From contig QUBV01000018.1 in assembly GCA_014338185.1 (NCBI GenBank), positions 1 to 44,398 of the forward strand: 44,398 nt of DNA, in the 5' to 3' direction. Under the pieces are notes generated by a model. The model made no database searches. It worked only from the letters and a program-made list of their open reading frames with translations, and was not told where the DNA came from. Shown here piece after piece: positions 16,045-24,350 of this stretch. The stretch's first letter is position 1. The number at the start of each line of letters is the position of its first letter. Origin of the DNA: Lysobacterales bacterium (GTDB lineage Bacteria; Pseudomonadota; Gammaproteobacteria; Xanthomonadales; Rhodanobacteraceae). The position numbers and the translations under genes are program-made.

Positions 16045-16482
16045 ATGAGCAATTCCCCAACCCCGACCCAGCAGACCATCCTGACCCATGCCGTCGGCCA
16101 CACCGAAGGCCGGATCGAATGGTTCCCCGACAACATCAAGGACGGTGCTCGCCAGAAGGTGCTGGCGGGCCTCACGCAGCAGATCGTGGCGGCGCTGACC
16201 GCCCCGCACATCATGCAGGCGGTCTGGGATCGGATGCAGGTCACCCGGCCCGACCTCACCGAACCGCAGGTCGTGCTGCCGATGCGCAACCTCGCGGGCC
16301 TGTGGCGGGAGCTGTTCCCGGCGGAACATTGCCGTCTGGCAAAACTCCTGATCGAGCGTGTGGTAATTGCCGATGGCGGGTTGGAAATCACCTGGCGCGA
16401 TCAGGGCTGGCAGGAACTGGCCGGGGAATTGCTGCCCGGCAGCATCGGCGCGGAATTGCAGGAAATGGAGGAAACCGTATGA
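16045..16482 (+). pseudogene. DUF3489 / serine-recombinase C-terminus chimera
   Basis: A 145-aa frame starting at ATG 16045, with AAGGAG 6 nt upstream. Residues 1 to about 43 (TPTQQTILTHAVGHTEGRIE, WFPDNIKDGARQKVL) match the start of DUF3489 proteins. From about residue 44 the sequence becomes the C-terminal tail of a large serine recombinase (LWRELFPAEHCRLAKLLIERV, LEITWRDQGWQELAGELLPG). Genes of these two families often lie next to each other in mobile elements, so an internal deletion near 16175 probably fused them in frame. The recombinase catalytic serine domain is absent, so recombination activity is not expected. The fused product may still be translated. Confidence 0.65.
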
Positions 16483-16599
16483 AGCCGAAACTGCAGACCT
16501 TGGGCGCAGCCATCGCCCGCGAACGGCGCGATGGTGGGCAAGTGAAGCTGTCGACCTTCATCCCGCTGAAGATCCGCAAGCGCGGCGCGATCATCCAAC
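16479..16599 (+). pseudogene. Truncated recombinase-associated gene (N-terminus only)
   Basis: ATG at 16479 overlaps the TGA of the chimera by 4 bp. The reading MKPKLQTLGAAIARERRDGG, then QVKLSTFIPLKIRKRG, resembles the start of small proteins encoded just after serine recombinases in mobile elements. At about 16587 it runs into copy B of the direct repeat and the protein-like sequence ends. The frame stays open to 16835, but the rest has repeat-type, Arg/Pro/Ala-rich composition. I treat it as broken by the repeat. Confidence 0.55.
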
Positions 16600-16716
16600 G
16601 CGCTCCCCCTGCGGGCCGCTTCGGCCCACCGCCCGCCGCCGCTGATGGGCGTCGGCAAGAGCGGCGCGCTCCTGCGCGCCCAAGCCCGCACCGCGAGTCG
16701 GGCTGGATCGTCGGTG
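16587..16716. repeat. Imperfect direct repeat, copy B (right end of island)
   Basis: Same orientation as copy A at 7-135, with scattered substitutions and one extra C after the tcgg at 16624. It cuts off the small gene that starts at 16479. Recombination between the copies would remove about 16.6 kb carrying all accessory genes of the window. Confidence 0.75.
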
Positions 16717-16782
16717 CCAGCGCGACCGCCAACCCACATCTGTGGTGGGCTCGTTGCGCACTCGGCGGGTTGCTTGCATCCG

Positions 16783-16810
16783 CAACTAACGGGGTCCAAC
16801 TAACGGGGTC
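16783..16810. repeat. Perfect 14-bp tandem repeat at the island/core junction
   Basis: CAACTAACGGGGTC occurs twice head to tail (16783-16796 and 16797-16810), followed by aggttcactt. GGGGTCAGGTTCACTT-like strings are often found beside REP-associated transposase sequences, but no such gene is seen here. It lies just before the first core gene and may mark the insertion point. Confidence 0.65.
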
Positions 16811-16920
16811 AGGTTCACTTCCTGATCGCCCATGACCCACAAGCCGTCGATTCAGCGGCTGGCGCGCCGCCTACCGCTGGCTTGGCCTTGCCAGGCGCAC
16901 CCGATGCGGTCGATCGGTGC

Positions 16921-18351
16921 TCAGTCCCAACCCTTGTCGTCGGCGAATGCGCCGGGCCTGGAGCCGAAGTCACCCTGTGCCTGTGCGGCCAGGTAGGCGA
17001 CCACCGCGTAGGCGGCCACGTTCTGGCGCAGCTGCTCGGGGTCGATCTTGTCGAAGGTGTCGTTGGCGGTGTGGTGCCAGTCGAAATAGCGCGTCGCGTC
17101 CTGGTGCAGCGACAGGCCGGCCATGCCCACCGCATGCACGGCCGACAGGTCCGAGCCGCCGCTGCCGGAGCGCTTGGCGTCGTAGGCGATGCCGAGCGGT
17201 TCGAGCACCTTGGCGATCTGCGCGACCGCGTCGCGCGCCTCGGGCTTGACGCTCGCGGTGGCGAGATAGATGCGGTCAGCGCCCAGGTCCGACTCGCTGC
17301 CTAGCACGGCCTTGGCGATGTCCTTGGCATGCGCGCTGGCGTAGGCGCGCGCGCCGTACAGGCCCGATTCCTCGTTGGCGAACGCGATCACGCGGATGCT
17401 GCGGGCGGGGCGTTGTGGCAGGTTGGCGATGAGCTTGGCCGCGCCGACCGCGATGCCGATGCCCGCGGCGTCGTCGATCGCGCCGGTGCCCAGGTCCCAG
17501 GAGTCGAGGTGGCCGCCCATGATGAAGTACTCGGCCGGCCTCTTGCTGCCGGTGAACTCGCCGATCACGTTGGCGCCGGTGTACTCACCCTCGAAGCCGC
17601 AGTCGAGCGTGAAGGCGATGCGCAGCACCTGGCTGCCGGCGAGGATGCGCTCGACCTGGTCGGCGTCGGGCGCGGCCAGGGCCGCGGCCGGGATCGGCGT
17701 GACGCCTTCGGCAAAGCGCGTCACGCCCGTGTGCGGCAGGCGGTTGGCGTCGGTGCCCGCGCTGCGCAACAGGAAGCCGAGCGCGCCCTTGCTCGATGCC
17801 AGCGACGGGCCGATCGAGCGTACGCTCGAGCCGATGCCGTAGTCCTGGCCGCTCTGTTTGGCGTGCATGCGCGCACCGACGTAGACGATCTTGCCCCGGA
17901 CCTTGGCCGGATCGGCGTTCTTGAGCGCGTCGAGCGTGTCGAAGCCGACCACCTCGCCGCTGAGGCCGCCGGCCGGCGTGCCGGGCGAATGGCCCAGTGC
18001 GGTGAGGCTCAGCGGCTGCGGGAACGGTGCCAGCACCTGGCCGTGCTCGCCGCGCCGCACCCACTTGGGGTAGGTCACCGGCTCGCTCCACACCTTGTCG
18101 AAGCCGAGCGCCTTGAAGCGCGCGATGGTCCACTCGCGCGCCTTGAGGTCGTTGTCGCTGCCGGCCAGGCGCGGCCCGATCTCGGTGGTGAGGTCGCGCG
18201 TGAATGCGAGGGCGACCTCGTCCTTGAGCGCGGCCTCGCGCAATTGCGCGGCGGTGGCCAGCGCCGCATCCGGGATCACGGTGGGCTTGCCCGCGGCGAT
18301 GGCGAGCGGCGAGGCGAGCAGGAGCAGGGCGAGCGGCAGCGAGCGGCGCAT
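16921..18351 (-). CDS. Secreted M28-family zinc aminopeptidase
   Basis: A 476-aa protein beginning MRRSLPLALLLLASPLAIAA, a signal peptide; the chosen ATG has GAGGAAC 6-8 nt upstream, which favours it over a start 21 codons earlier. A PA-type insert (GKIVYVGARM) precedes the catalytic domain. Zinc and catalytic residues appear in GGHLDSWDLGTGAIDDAAG (His, Asp), NEESGLYG (Glu pair), ESDLGAD (Asp) and HHTANDT (His). The order and length fit M28 peptidases that release N-terminal residues from peptides in the periplasm or outside the cell. It is the first intact core gene to the right of the island, transcribed toward it. Confidence 0.92.
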   Translation of the reverse strand: MRRSLPLALLLLASPLAIAAGKPTVIPDAALATAAQLREAALKDEVALAFTRDLTTEIGPRLAGSDNDLKAREWTIARFKALGFDKVWSEPVTYPKWVRRGEHGQVLAPFPQPLSLTALGHSPGTPAGGLSGEVVGFDTLDALKNADPAKVRGKIVYVGARMHAKQSGQDYGIGSSVRSIGPSLASSKGALGFLLRSAGTDANRLPHTGVTRFAEGVTPIPAAALAAPDADQVERILAGSQVLRIAFTLDCGFEGEYTGANVIGEFTGSKRPAEYFIMGGHLDSWDLGTGAIDDAAGIGIAVGAAKLIANLPQRPARSIRVIAFANEESGLYGARAYASAHAKDIAKAVLGSESDLGADRIYLATASVKPEARDAVAQIAKVLEPLGIAYDAKRSGSGGSDLSAVHAVGMAGLSLHQDATRYFDWHHTANDTFDKIDPEQLRQNVAAYAVVAYLAAQAQGDFGSRPGAFADDKGWD

Positions 18352-18421
18352 GGCGGCGTTCCTCGTGGGGGAACGCCGATTATGCGCGCGGCGTGGCGCC
18401 ATGCTTTGGGCCAAAGGTCAT

Positions 18422-18447
18422 GCCTGCGCGGCGGCCGCCGCGCAGGC
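18422..18447 (-). terminator. 26-bp perfect palindrome downstream of mscL
   Basis: GCCTGCGCGGCGG and its exact complement form a loop-less 26-bp palindrome 11 bp after the mscL stop. As RNA it would fold into a very strong GC hairpin. No T-run follows, so it may be a GC-rich terminator or a 3'-end stabiliser. Confidence 0.5.
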
Positions 18448-18458
18448 CGGGCGTGGGC

Positions 18459-18857
18459 CTACTTGCCCTGCTTGAGCAGGTCGCGGATCTCGGTCAGCAG
18501 CGCCACATCGGGCGGCGGCGGCGCGGGCTCGGCGGCCTTCTTGCGCAGCGCGGTGTTCATGAGCTTGACCACCATGAAGATCGCGAAGGCGATGATCGTG
18601 AATTGGATGATGGTGTTGAGGAAGGCGCCGAACTGGATCGCGACCTCGCCCTTGCCGTCGGCGCCGGCGGCCTTGAGCACCCATTTCCAGGCCGAGAAGT
18701 CGATGCCGCCGATGAGCATGCCGATCGGCGGCATGATGATCTGGTCGACCAGCGAGGTGACGATCTTGCCGAACGCCGCACCGATCACCACGCCCACGGC
18801 GAGGTCGATGGCGTTGCCGCGCGCGGCAAATTCCTTGAATTCCGAGATCAGGCTCAT
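18459..18857 (-). CDS. mscL: Large-conductance mechanosensitive channel MscL
   Basis: A 132-aa protein with the classical MscL start [20 protein letters not shown] followed by [17 protein letters not shown] (TM1, the pore-lining helix) and [11 protein letters not shown]2 is [21 protein letters not shown], and the C-terminal bundle helix is [10 protein letters not shown]. Length and order match the family. It forms a homopentameric inner-membrane pore that opens under membrane tension and releases solutes on osmotic downshock. It is a single gene with a strong GC palindrome just after its stop. Confidence 0.97.
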   Translation of the reverse strand: MSLISEFKEFAARGNAIDLAVGVVIGAAFGKIVTSLVDQIIMPPIGMLIGGIDFSAWKWVLKAAGADGKGEVAIQFGAFLNTIIQFTIIAFAIFMVVKLMNTALRKKAAEPAPPPPDVALLTEIRDLLKQGK

Positions 18858-18979
18858 GGGCGGTCTCCATCACACAGGGGAATCGACGTCGCCGCAGCGA
18901 CAGGCGATTGTGGCGCCATCGCGGCAGGCTGTCATTGCGCGACACCATTGTTTGCGGCGGCGCGGCGTGCGCGCGTGCG

Positions 18980-19678
18980 TCAGGCGATGTCCACCGCGAG
19001 GCTGGCGATGCCTTCGAGCGAGGCGCTGAGGCGGTCGCCGCGCGCGAGGGGCCCGACCCCGGCCGGGGTGCCGGTGTAGATGAGGTCGCCCGCGGCGAGC
19101 GTCCACAGCCGCGACAGCTCGTGGATGATCGCGGCCACGTCGAACAGCATGTCGGCGGTGTTGCCGTGCTGGCGCAGTTCGCCATTGACGCTGAGCGTGA
19201 GCGCGGCGGCATGGGGATGGCCGCCGCGCGCCACCGGCATCAGCACCGAGGCCGGCGCCGAGGCATCAAAGCCCTTGGCCGCATCCCATGGCTGACCCTT
19301 GGCCTTGGCCGCGGCCTGCAGGTCGCGGCGCGTGAGATCCAGCCCCACGCCGTAGCCGTAGACACACTCCAGCGCCGCCCCCCGCGCGATGTCGCGCCCG
19401 CCACCGGCCAGCGCCACGATCATCTCCACTTCGTGATGCAGCTCGTTGGTGGCCGGCGGATAGGGCACCACCACGCCCGCGCCCGCGTCGGCCACCAGCG
19501 CACCGGCCGGCTTCATGAAGAACATCGGCGTGCCACGTTCGACCGGTGCGCCCATTTCGCGCGCGTGCTCGGCGTAGTTGCGGCCGATGCAGTAGATGCG
19601 ATGCACGGGCAGGCGCGCGGCGGAATCGGCGATGGCAAGGCTGGCGGGAGCGGGTGGCGCGACGACGTAGCGGGTCAT
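18980..19678 (-). CDS. Fumarylacetoacetate hydrolase-family protein
   Basis: A 232-aa protein from the ATG at MTRYVVAPP. The FAH fold is shown by YCIGRNYAEHAREMG, PMFFMKPAGALV, the metal-binding HHEVEMIVAL (His, Glu, Glu), YGVGLDLTRRDLQ, and IYTGTPAGVGPL near the C-terminus. The small size fits the UGL/YcgM-like subgroup (acylpyruvases or oxaloacetate decarboxylases) better than true fumarylacetoacetase. It probably cleaves C-C bonds in 2-oxo acids with Mg2+. It is divergent from the ABC exporter operon, with a 171-bp shared promoter region. The exact substrate cannot be read from sequence. Confidence 0.88.
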   Translation of the reverse strand: MTRYVVAPPAPASLAIADSAARLPVHRIYCIGRNYAEHAREMGAPVERGTPMFFMKPAGALVADAGAGVVVPYPPATNELHHEVEMIVALAGGGRDIARGAALECVYGYGVGLDLTRRDLQAAAKAKGQPWDAAKGFDASAPASVLMPVARGGHPHAAALTLSVNGELRQHGNTADMLFDVAAIIHELSRLWTLAAGDLIYTGTPAGVGPLARGDRLSASLEGIASLAVDIA

Positions 19679-19849
19679 GGCTGCGGGGCGGGAAGGACTT
19701 GTCCGGGCCGGCACTGCCGATGCGCATGGTGGCCGGGCCTCGGGTGACAGCTGTCACCTCCGATCCCTGATGCCTGCCAATCGCGGTCGCGGTGCGAATG
19801 CCGCAGCATGCGACAATCAAGGCTTCCCCGCCATACCCGTGCCCGCACC

Positions 19850-21079
19850 ATGGACCAGTCGCAACTGCTCAAGGAACTGCGCATCGATCGCAGCGCGCCG
19901 CCGGCGCGCCCGCCGGCCCGCGGCGGCTGGATCGTCGCGGCGGTGGTGCTCGCGCTCGCGGCGGCGGGGGGTGGCTGGTGGTGGCTGCAGGGCGCGCGGC
20001 CGGTGAGCGTGGAAACCGCCATCGCGAGCGCGCCGCAGGCCAGTGGCGGCAACATGGCCGTGCTGCAGGCGACCGGCTATGTGACCGCGCGGCGGCAGGC
20101 GACCGTGTCGGCACAGATCACCGGCACCTTGACCCAGGTGCTGATCGAGGAGGGCGAGCGGGTCGAGGCCGGGCAGGTGCTGGCCACGCTCGAGGATGCC
20201 GCGCAGAAGGCCATGCTCGCGCAGGCGCAGGCGCGGTTGCACGCGGCGCAGGCGCAGCTGTCGCAGGTGCGCGCGCAGCTGGCGCAGAGCCAGCGTGACG
20301 AGGTGCGGGCGGCCGAACTTCTGGGCCGCCACCTGGTGTCGCAGCAGGCGGTGGAGCTGGCGCGCACGCAGGTGGTGAGCCAGCGCGCGCTGGCCGAGGC
20401 GCAGGCACGCGAGGTCGATGTGGCCCAGGCCAATGTCCATGCCGCGCAGGTGCAGCTCGACTACTGCACCGTGCGCGCGCCGTTCGCGGGCGTGGTGACG
20501 GCCAAGGCCGCGCAGGTCGGCGAGATCGTCTCGCCGCTGTCGGCGGGCGGCGGCTTCACCCGCACCGGCGTGGGCACCATCGTCGACATGGATTCGCTGG
20601 AAGTCGAGGTCGACGTCAACGAGGCCTACATCCAGCGCGTGGATGCGGGGCAGGTGGTCGAGGCGGTGCTCGACGCCTATCCCGACTGGAAGATCCCCGG
20701 CCACGTGATTGCGATCATCCCGACCGCCGACCGCGGCAAGGCCACGGTCAAGGTGCGGGTCGGGTTCGACCACAAGGATCCACGGATCCTGCCCGACATG
20801 GGCGTGCGTGTGTCCTTCCTCGAGGACGACGAGGCCGATGCGGCTGCGGCCCCCGCGCCAGCGGGCGTGCTCGTGCCCGCTGATGCGATCGTGCAGCGCG
20901 ATGGCCGCAGCCTGGTGTTCGTGGTCGATGGCGATCGCGCGCGGCAGCGCGCGGTCACGCCCGGACAGGCCTATGCCGACCAGCGCCTGGTCGAGGGCCT
21001 CGCCGCGGGCGCGCGCGTGGTGCGCAAGCCGGGCGCCGGGCTTGCCGATGGCACGCGGGTCGAACCCGTGCGCCGATGA
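19850..21079 (+). CDS. MacA/HlyD-type periplasmic adaptor of an ABC exporter
   Basis: A 409-aa protein with one N-terminal transmembrane helix (WIVAAVVLALAAAGGGWWWL, about 25-44). It then has the barrel-sandwich half ATVSAQITGTLTQVLIEEGE, a long coiled coil rich in AQAQARLHAAQAQLSQV heptads (about 115-195), and the second lipoyl half DYCTVRAPFAGVVTAKAAQVGE. A membrane-proximal beta-barrel follows. It would link an inner-membrane ABC transporter to an outer-membrane channel. It is first of four plus-strand genes with short gaps (adaptor, ATPase, two permeases). No outer-membrane factor is encoded nearby, so TolC is presumably supplied elsewhere. Confidence 0.92.
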   Translation: MDQSQLLKELRIDRSAPPARPPARGGWIVAAVVLALAAAGGGWWWLQGARPVSVETAIASAPQASGGNMAVLQATGYVTARRQATVSAQITGTLTQVLIEEGERVEAGQVLATLEDAAQKAMLAQAQARLHAAQAQLSQVRAQLAQSQRDEVRAAELLGRHLVSQQAVELARTQVVSQRALAEAQAREVDVAQANVHAAQVQLDYCTVRAPFAGVVTAKAAQVGEIVSPLSAGGGFTRTGVGTIVDMDSLEVEVDVNEAYIQRVDAGQVVEAVLDAYPDWKIPGHVIAIIPTADRGKATVKVRVGFDHKDPRILPDMGVRVSFLEDDEADAAAAPAPAGVLVPADAIVQRDGRSLVFVVDGDRARQRAVTPGQAYADQRLVEGLAAGARVVRKPGAGLADGTRVEPVRR

Positions 21080-21126
21080 CATCCGGGCACGTGCAATGGC
21101 GCGCGTGCCGCAACCAGGAATCCCAC

Positions 21127-21816
21127 ATGAACCACATCGTCGAAATCCGTGAGCTGAGCAAGGTGTACGAGCGCGGCCGGCAGAAGGTCGAGGTGCTGCA
21201 CCATGTCGATCTCGACATCGGGCAGGGCGATTTCATCGCGCTGATGGGACCGTCGGGTTCGGGCAAGACCACCCTGCTCAACCTCATCGGCGGGCTGGAC
21301 TCGCCGACCCAGGGCAGCCTGAGCGTGGCGGGCCAGCGCATCGATCGCATGAGCGAGGGCGCGCTGGCCAAGTGGCGCAGCGAGCACGTGGGCTTCGTGT
21401 TCCAGTTCTACAACCTGCTGCCGATGCTCAGCGCGCAGAAGAACGTCGAGTTGCCGTTGCTGCTGACCAAGCTGTCGGGCGCGCAGCGCAAGCGCAATGC
21501 CGCGATTGCGTTGCAGTTGGTGGGCCTGGCCGACCGCGCGAGCCACAAGCCGACCGAACTGTCGGGCGGCCAGCAGCAGCGCGTGGCGATTGCGCGCGCG
21601 ATCGTGTCCGATCCGATCCTGCTCGTGTGTGACGAGCCCACCGGTGACCTCGACCGGCAGTCGGCCGAGGATGTGCTCGGCCTGCTGCAGATGCTCAATC
21701 GTGACCACGGCAAGACCATCATCATGGTCACCCACGATCCCAAGGCGGCCGAATACGCGCGCCACACGCTGCACCTGGACAAGGGCACGCTGGTCGAGCA
21801 GGCCACCCATGCATGA
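21127..21816 (+). CDS. ABC transporter ATP-binding protein (MacB/LolD type)
   Basis: A 229-aa ATPase. Walker A is GPSGSGKT (41-48), the Q-loop is in [12 protein letters not shown], the signature is [15 protein letters not shown], Walker B is [12 protein letters not shown], and the H-loop is in MVTHDP. The SGGQQQR and GDLD forms are typical of the MacB/LolD/FtsE group, which powers mechanotransmission rather than classical substrate transport. The start has AGGA upstream and lies 47 bp after the adaptor gene. It would serve both downstream permeases. Confidence 0.95.
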   Translation: MNHIVEIRELSKVYERGRQKVEVLHHVDLDIGQGDFIALMGPSGSGKTTLLNLIGGLDSPTQGSLSVAGQRIDRMSEGALAKWRSEHVGFVFQFYNLLPMLSAQKNVELPLLLTKLSGAQRKRNAAIALQLVGLADRASHKPTELSGGQQQRVAIARAIVSDPILLVCDEPTGDLDRQSAEDVLGLLQMLNRDHGKTIIMVTHDPKAAEYARHTLHLDKGTLVEQATHA

Positions 21817-21867
21817 CGATCGCACCGGCCTGGATGTGCGCGGCCGCATCGCCCGGAGGACTGGCAG

Positions 21868-23028
21868 ATGAAGTACTTGCACTTGGTGTGGGCGGCCCTG
21901 ATGCGGCGCAAGGCACGCACCGGCTTCACGCTGGTGTCGGTGCTCACCGCGTTCCTGCTGTTCGGCTTGCTCGATTCGGTGCGCACCGCATTCGGTGACG
22001 CGGGCAGCACCGTGTCCGGCGTCAACCGCCTGCTGGTGATGTCCAGGATCAGCATGACCGTGTCGCTGCCGCAGAGCCTGCTGCCGCGCATCGAGGCGGT
22101 GCCGGGCGTGGCCGAGGTGGCCTACGGCAACTGGTTCGGCGGCATCTACCAGGACCCGAAGAACTTCTTCCCCAACGAGGCGGTGAGCGAGAACTTCCTC
22201 GACGTGTTCGACGACTACGAGATGCCGACCGAGCAACGCGAGGCGTTCCGCAACACGCGCACCGGCGCGATCATCGGCGCCGAGCTGGCGCAGCGCTTCG
22301 GCTGGAAGATCGGCGACAAGATCCCGCTGCAGGCGACCATCTATCCGCAACGCGACGGCAGCAACACCTGGACCTTCGATCTCGTCGGCATCTTCCATGC
22401 GCGTGACCGCAAGGACAAGAACCGCGAATCGATCATGTTCTTCAACTGGAAGTATCTCGACGAGAACCGTCCGTTCGATCGCGGTCGCATCGGCTTCTAC
22501 GCGGTCAAGGTGGCCGACGTGGACCAGGCCGACCAGGTCGCGCATGCGATCGATGCGATCTCGGCCAATTCCGACCACGAGACCAAGACCCAGAGCGAAA
22601 ACGCGTTCAACCGTGCCTTCGTCAGTCAGTTTGCCGACATCGGCCTCATCGTCGGCGGCATCATGAGCGCGGTGTTCTTCACCCTGATCCTGCTCACCGG
22701 CAACACGATGGCGCAGGCGGTGCGCGAGCGCATACCGGAACTGGCCGTGCTCAAGACCATCGGCTTCTCCAACCGCAGCGTGCTTGGCCTGGTGCTGGCC
22801 GAATCGGTGCTGCTGATCCTGCTCGGCGGCCTCCTCGGGATCGGGCTGGCCGCGCTGATCGTGCCGGCGATGAGCAGCGAGGTGGGCGGCCTGTTGCCCG
22901 ACCAGGTGCGGCTGGGAACCTGGAGCCTGGGTCTCGCGCTCATGGTGGGGATCGGCCTCGTGGTGGGCGCATTGCCCGCGCTGCGTGGCATGCGTCTGCG
23001 CATCGTCGATGCGCTGGCCGGCCGTTGA
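21868..23028 (+). CDS. FtsX-like ABC permease, first of two
   Basis: A 386-aa protein with an N-terminal transmembrane helix ([18 protein letters not shown]), a periplasmic MacB-PCD-like domain of about 220 residues, and three C-terminal transmembrane segments. These begin near [19 protein letters not shown] and end in the FtsX pattern [29 protein letters not shown] precedes the ATG. It has no ATPase domain, so it depends on the preceding gene product. It shares its overall plan with the next gene, consistent with a heterodimeric permease. Confidence 0.9.
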   Translation: MKYLHLVWAALMRRKARTGFTLVSVLTAFLLFGLLDSVRTAFGDAGSTVSGVNRLLVMSRISMTVSLPQSLLPRIEAVPGVAEVAYGNWFGGIYQDPKNFFPNEAVSENFLDVFDDYEMPTEQREAFRNTRTGAIIGAELAQRFGWKIGDKIPLQATIYPQRDGSNTWTFDLVGIFHARDRKDKNRESIMFFNWKYLDENRPFDRGRIGFYAVKVADVDQADQVAHAIDAISANSDHETKTQSENAFNRAFVSQFADIGLIVGGIMSAVFFTLILLTGNTMAQAVRERIPELAVLKTIGFSNRSVLGLVLAESVLLILLGGLLGIGLAALIVPAMSSEVGGLLPDQVRLGTWSLGLALMVGIGLVVGALPALRGMRLRIVDALAGR

Positions 23029-23039
23029 AGGAGTTCGCC

Positions 23040-24350
23040 ATGTACAAGGTGCTGGTCAATGGGGTGATCACGCTGGCGCTGCTGGGAGCAGCCGTCGTGC
23101 TCGCGTTGCTGCCGTGGTCGCTGCTCCTCGTGCTGGCCGTGCTGTTTGCGCTGTGGAGCGCGCTCAGCCATCGCGGCCGCCAGGCCTGGGCCGTCACCCG
23201 TGTGGGACTGGCGACGCTGCCGCAACGGCTCGGCTCGTCCTCGGTGGTGGTGATCGGCATCGCCGGCGTGGTCGGCGTGCTGGTGGCGCTGCTGGCGATG
23301 GGCGAGGGTTTCCGCGCCACCCTGGTGCAGACCGGCAGCGACGACACCGTGCTGGTCATGCGCGCGGGTGCCAATGCCGAACTCAACTCGGTGCTGGTGC
23401 GCGATGCGGTGGTGCAGATCGAGCAGACGCCGGGCATCCTCAAGAATGCCAAGGGCGAGCCGATCGCATCGCCCGAACTCGTGGTGGTGGCATCGCTGCC
23501 GCGCAAGGGCAGCGGGCTGGACGCCAACCTGCAGATCCGTGGCGTCGGGCCGCAGGTGCGCGAGCTGCGCCCGCATGTGCACATCACCGCGGGACGTGAT
23601 TTCCAGCCGGGGTTGCGTGAACTGGTGGTCGGCAAGGGTGCAGCCGAGCAGTTCCAGGGCCTCGATCTGGGTGCCACGATCACGCTCAACAACCAGGTGT
23701 GGACCGTGGTCGGCAGCTTCGAGGCGGGCGATGCCTTCGATTCGGAAGTGTGGGCCGACGCCGACATCGTGGCCTCGACCTATCGCCGGGGCAACAGCGT
23801 CACCGATGTCACGGTGCGCCTGGTCAATGCCGATGCGCTGGACGCATTCAAGGCCGCGCTCGCAGCCAATCCGCAGCTCAAGGTCGATGCCGAGACCACG
23901 CGCTCCTACTTCAGCAGGCAGTCCGAGAACCTGACCCTGCTGATCCGCATCGTCGGCAGCGTGGTCGGTGCGATCATGGCGATCGGCGCGATCTTCGGCG
24001 CGCTCAACACGATGTATGCGGCGGTGGCCACGCGTGCGCGCGAGATCGCGACCCTGCGCGCGATCGGTTTCCGCGGCCTGCCGGTGATCGTGTCGGTGAT
24101 GATCGAGACCATGCTGCTCGCGCTCGTCGGTGGACTGCTCGGCGCGGCCATCGCCTGGCTGATCTTCGACAACTACAGCGTGTCGACCATGAGCCAGAAC
24201 TTCAGCCAGGTGGTGTTCGCGTTCAGGGTGTCGCCCGCGCTCGCGCTCGAGGGCCTCAAGTGGGCGCTGGTGATCGGCTTCATCGGCGGCCTGTTTCCGG
24301 CGCTGCGGGCAGCGCGCCTGCCGGTGACGACGGCGTTGCGGGAACTGTAA
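23040..24350 (+). CDS. FtsX-like ABC permease, second of two
   Basis: A 436-aa protein from ATG 23040, with AAGGAG immediately upstream and overlapping the end of the previous gene. Two hydrophobic segments lie near the N-terminus (LALLGAAVVLALLPWSLLLV and SSVVVIGIAGVVGVLVALLA). A periplasmic domain follows, then the FtsX domain with AREIATLRAIGFRGLPVIVS and three helices. The extra N-terminal helix sets it apart from its partner. Its last 71 bp overlap, on the opposite strand, the 3' end of the EamA transporter gene. Confidence 0.9.
   Translation: MYKVLVNGVITLALLGAAVVLALLPWSLLLVLAVLFALWSALSHRGRQAWAVTRVGLATLPQRLGSSSVVVIGIAGVVGVLVALLAMGEGFRATLVQTGSDDTVLVMRAGANAELNSVLVRDAVVQIEQTPGILKNAKGEPIASPELVVVASLPRKGSGLDANLQIRGVGPQVRELRPHVHITAGRDFQPGLRELVVGKGAAEQFQGLDLGATITLNNQVWTVVGSFEAGDAFDSEVWADADIVASTYRRGNSVTDVTVRLVNADALDAFKAALAANPQLKVDAETTRSYFSRQSENLTLLIRIVGSVVGAIMAIGAIFGALNTMYAAVATRAREIATLRAIGFRGLPVIVSVMIETMLLALVGGLLGAAIAWLIFDNYSVSTMSQNFSQVVFAFRVSPALALEGLKWALVIGFIGGLFPALRAARLPVTTALREL

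Noticed and set aside
16811-16920. REP-associated (Y1) transposase remnant beginning MTHKPSIQRLARRLPLAW
   Set aside because: The frame starts at an ATG near a GGGGTCAGGTTCACTT string, but the HUH motif and catalytic Tyr region are absent and similarity is too short to call.
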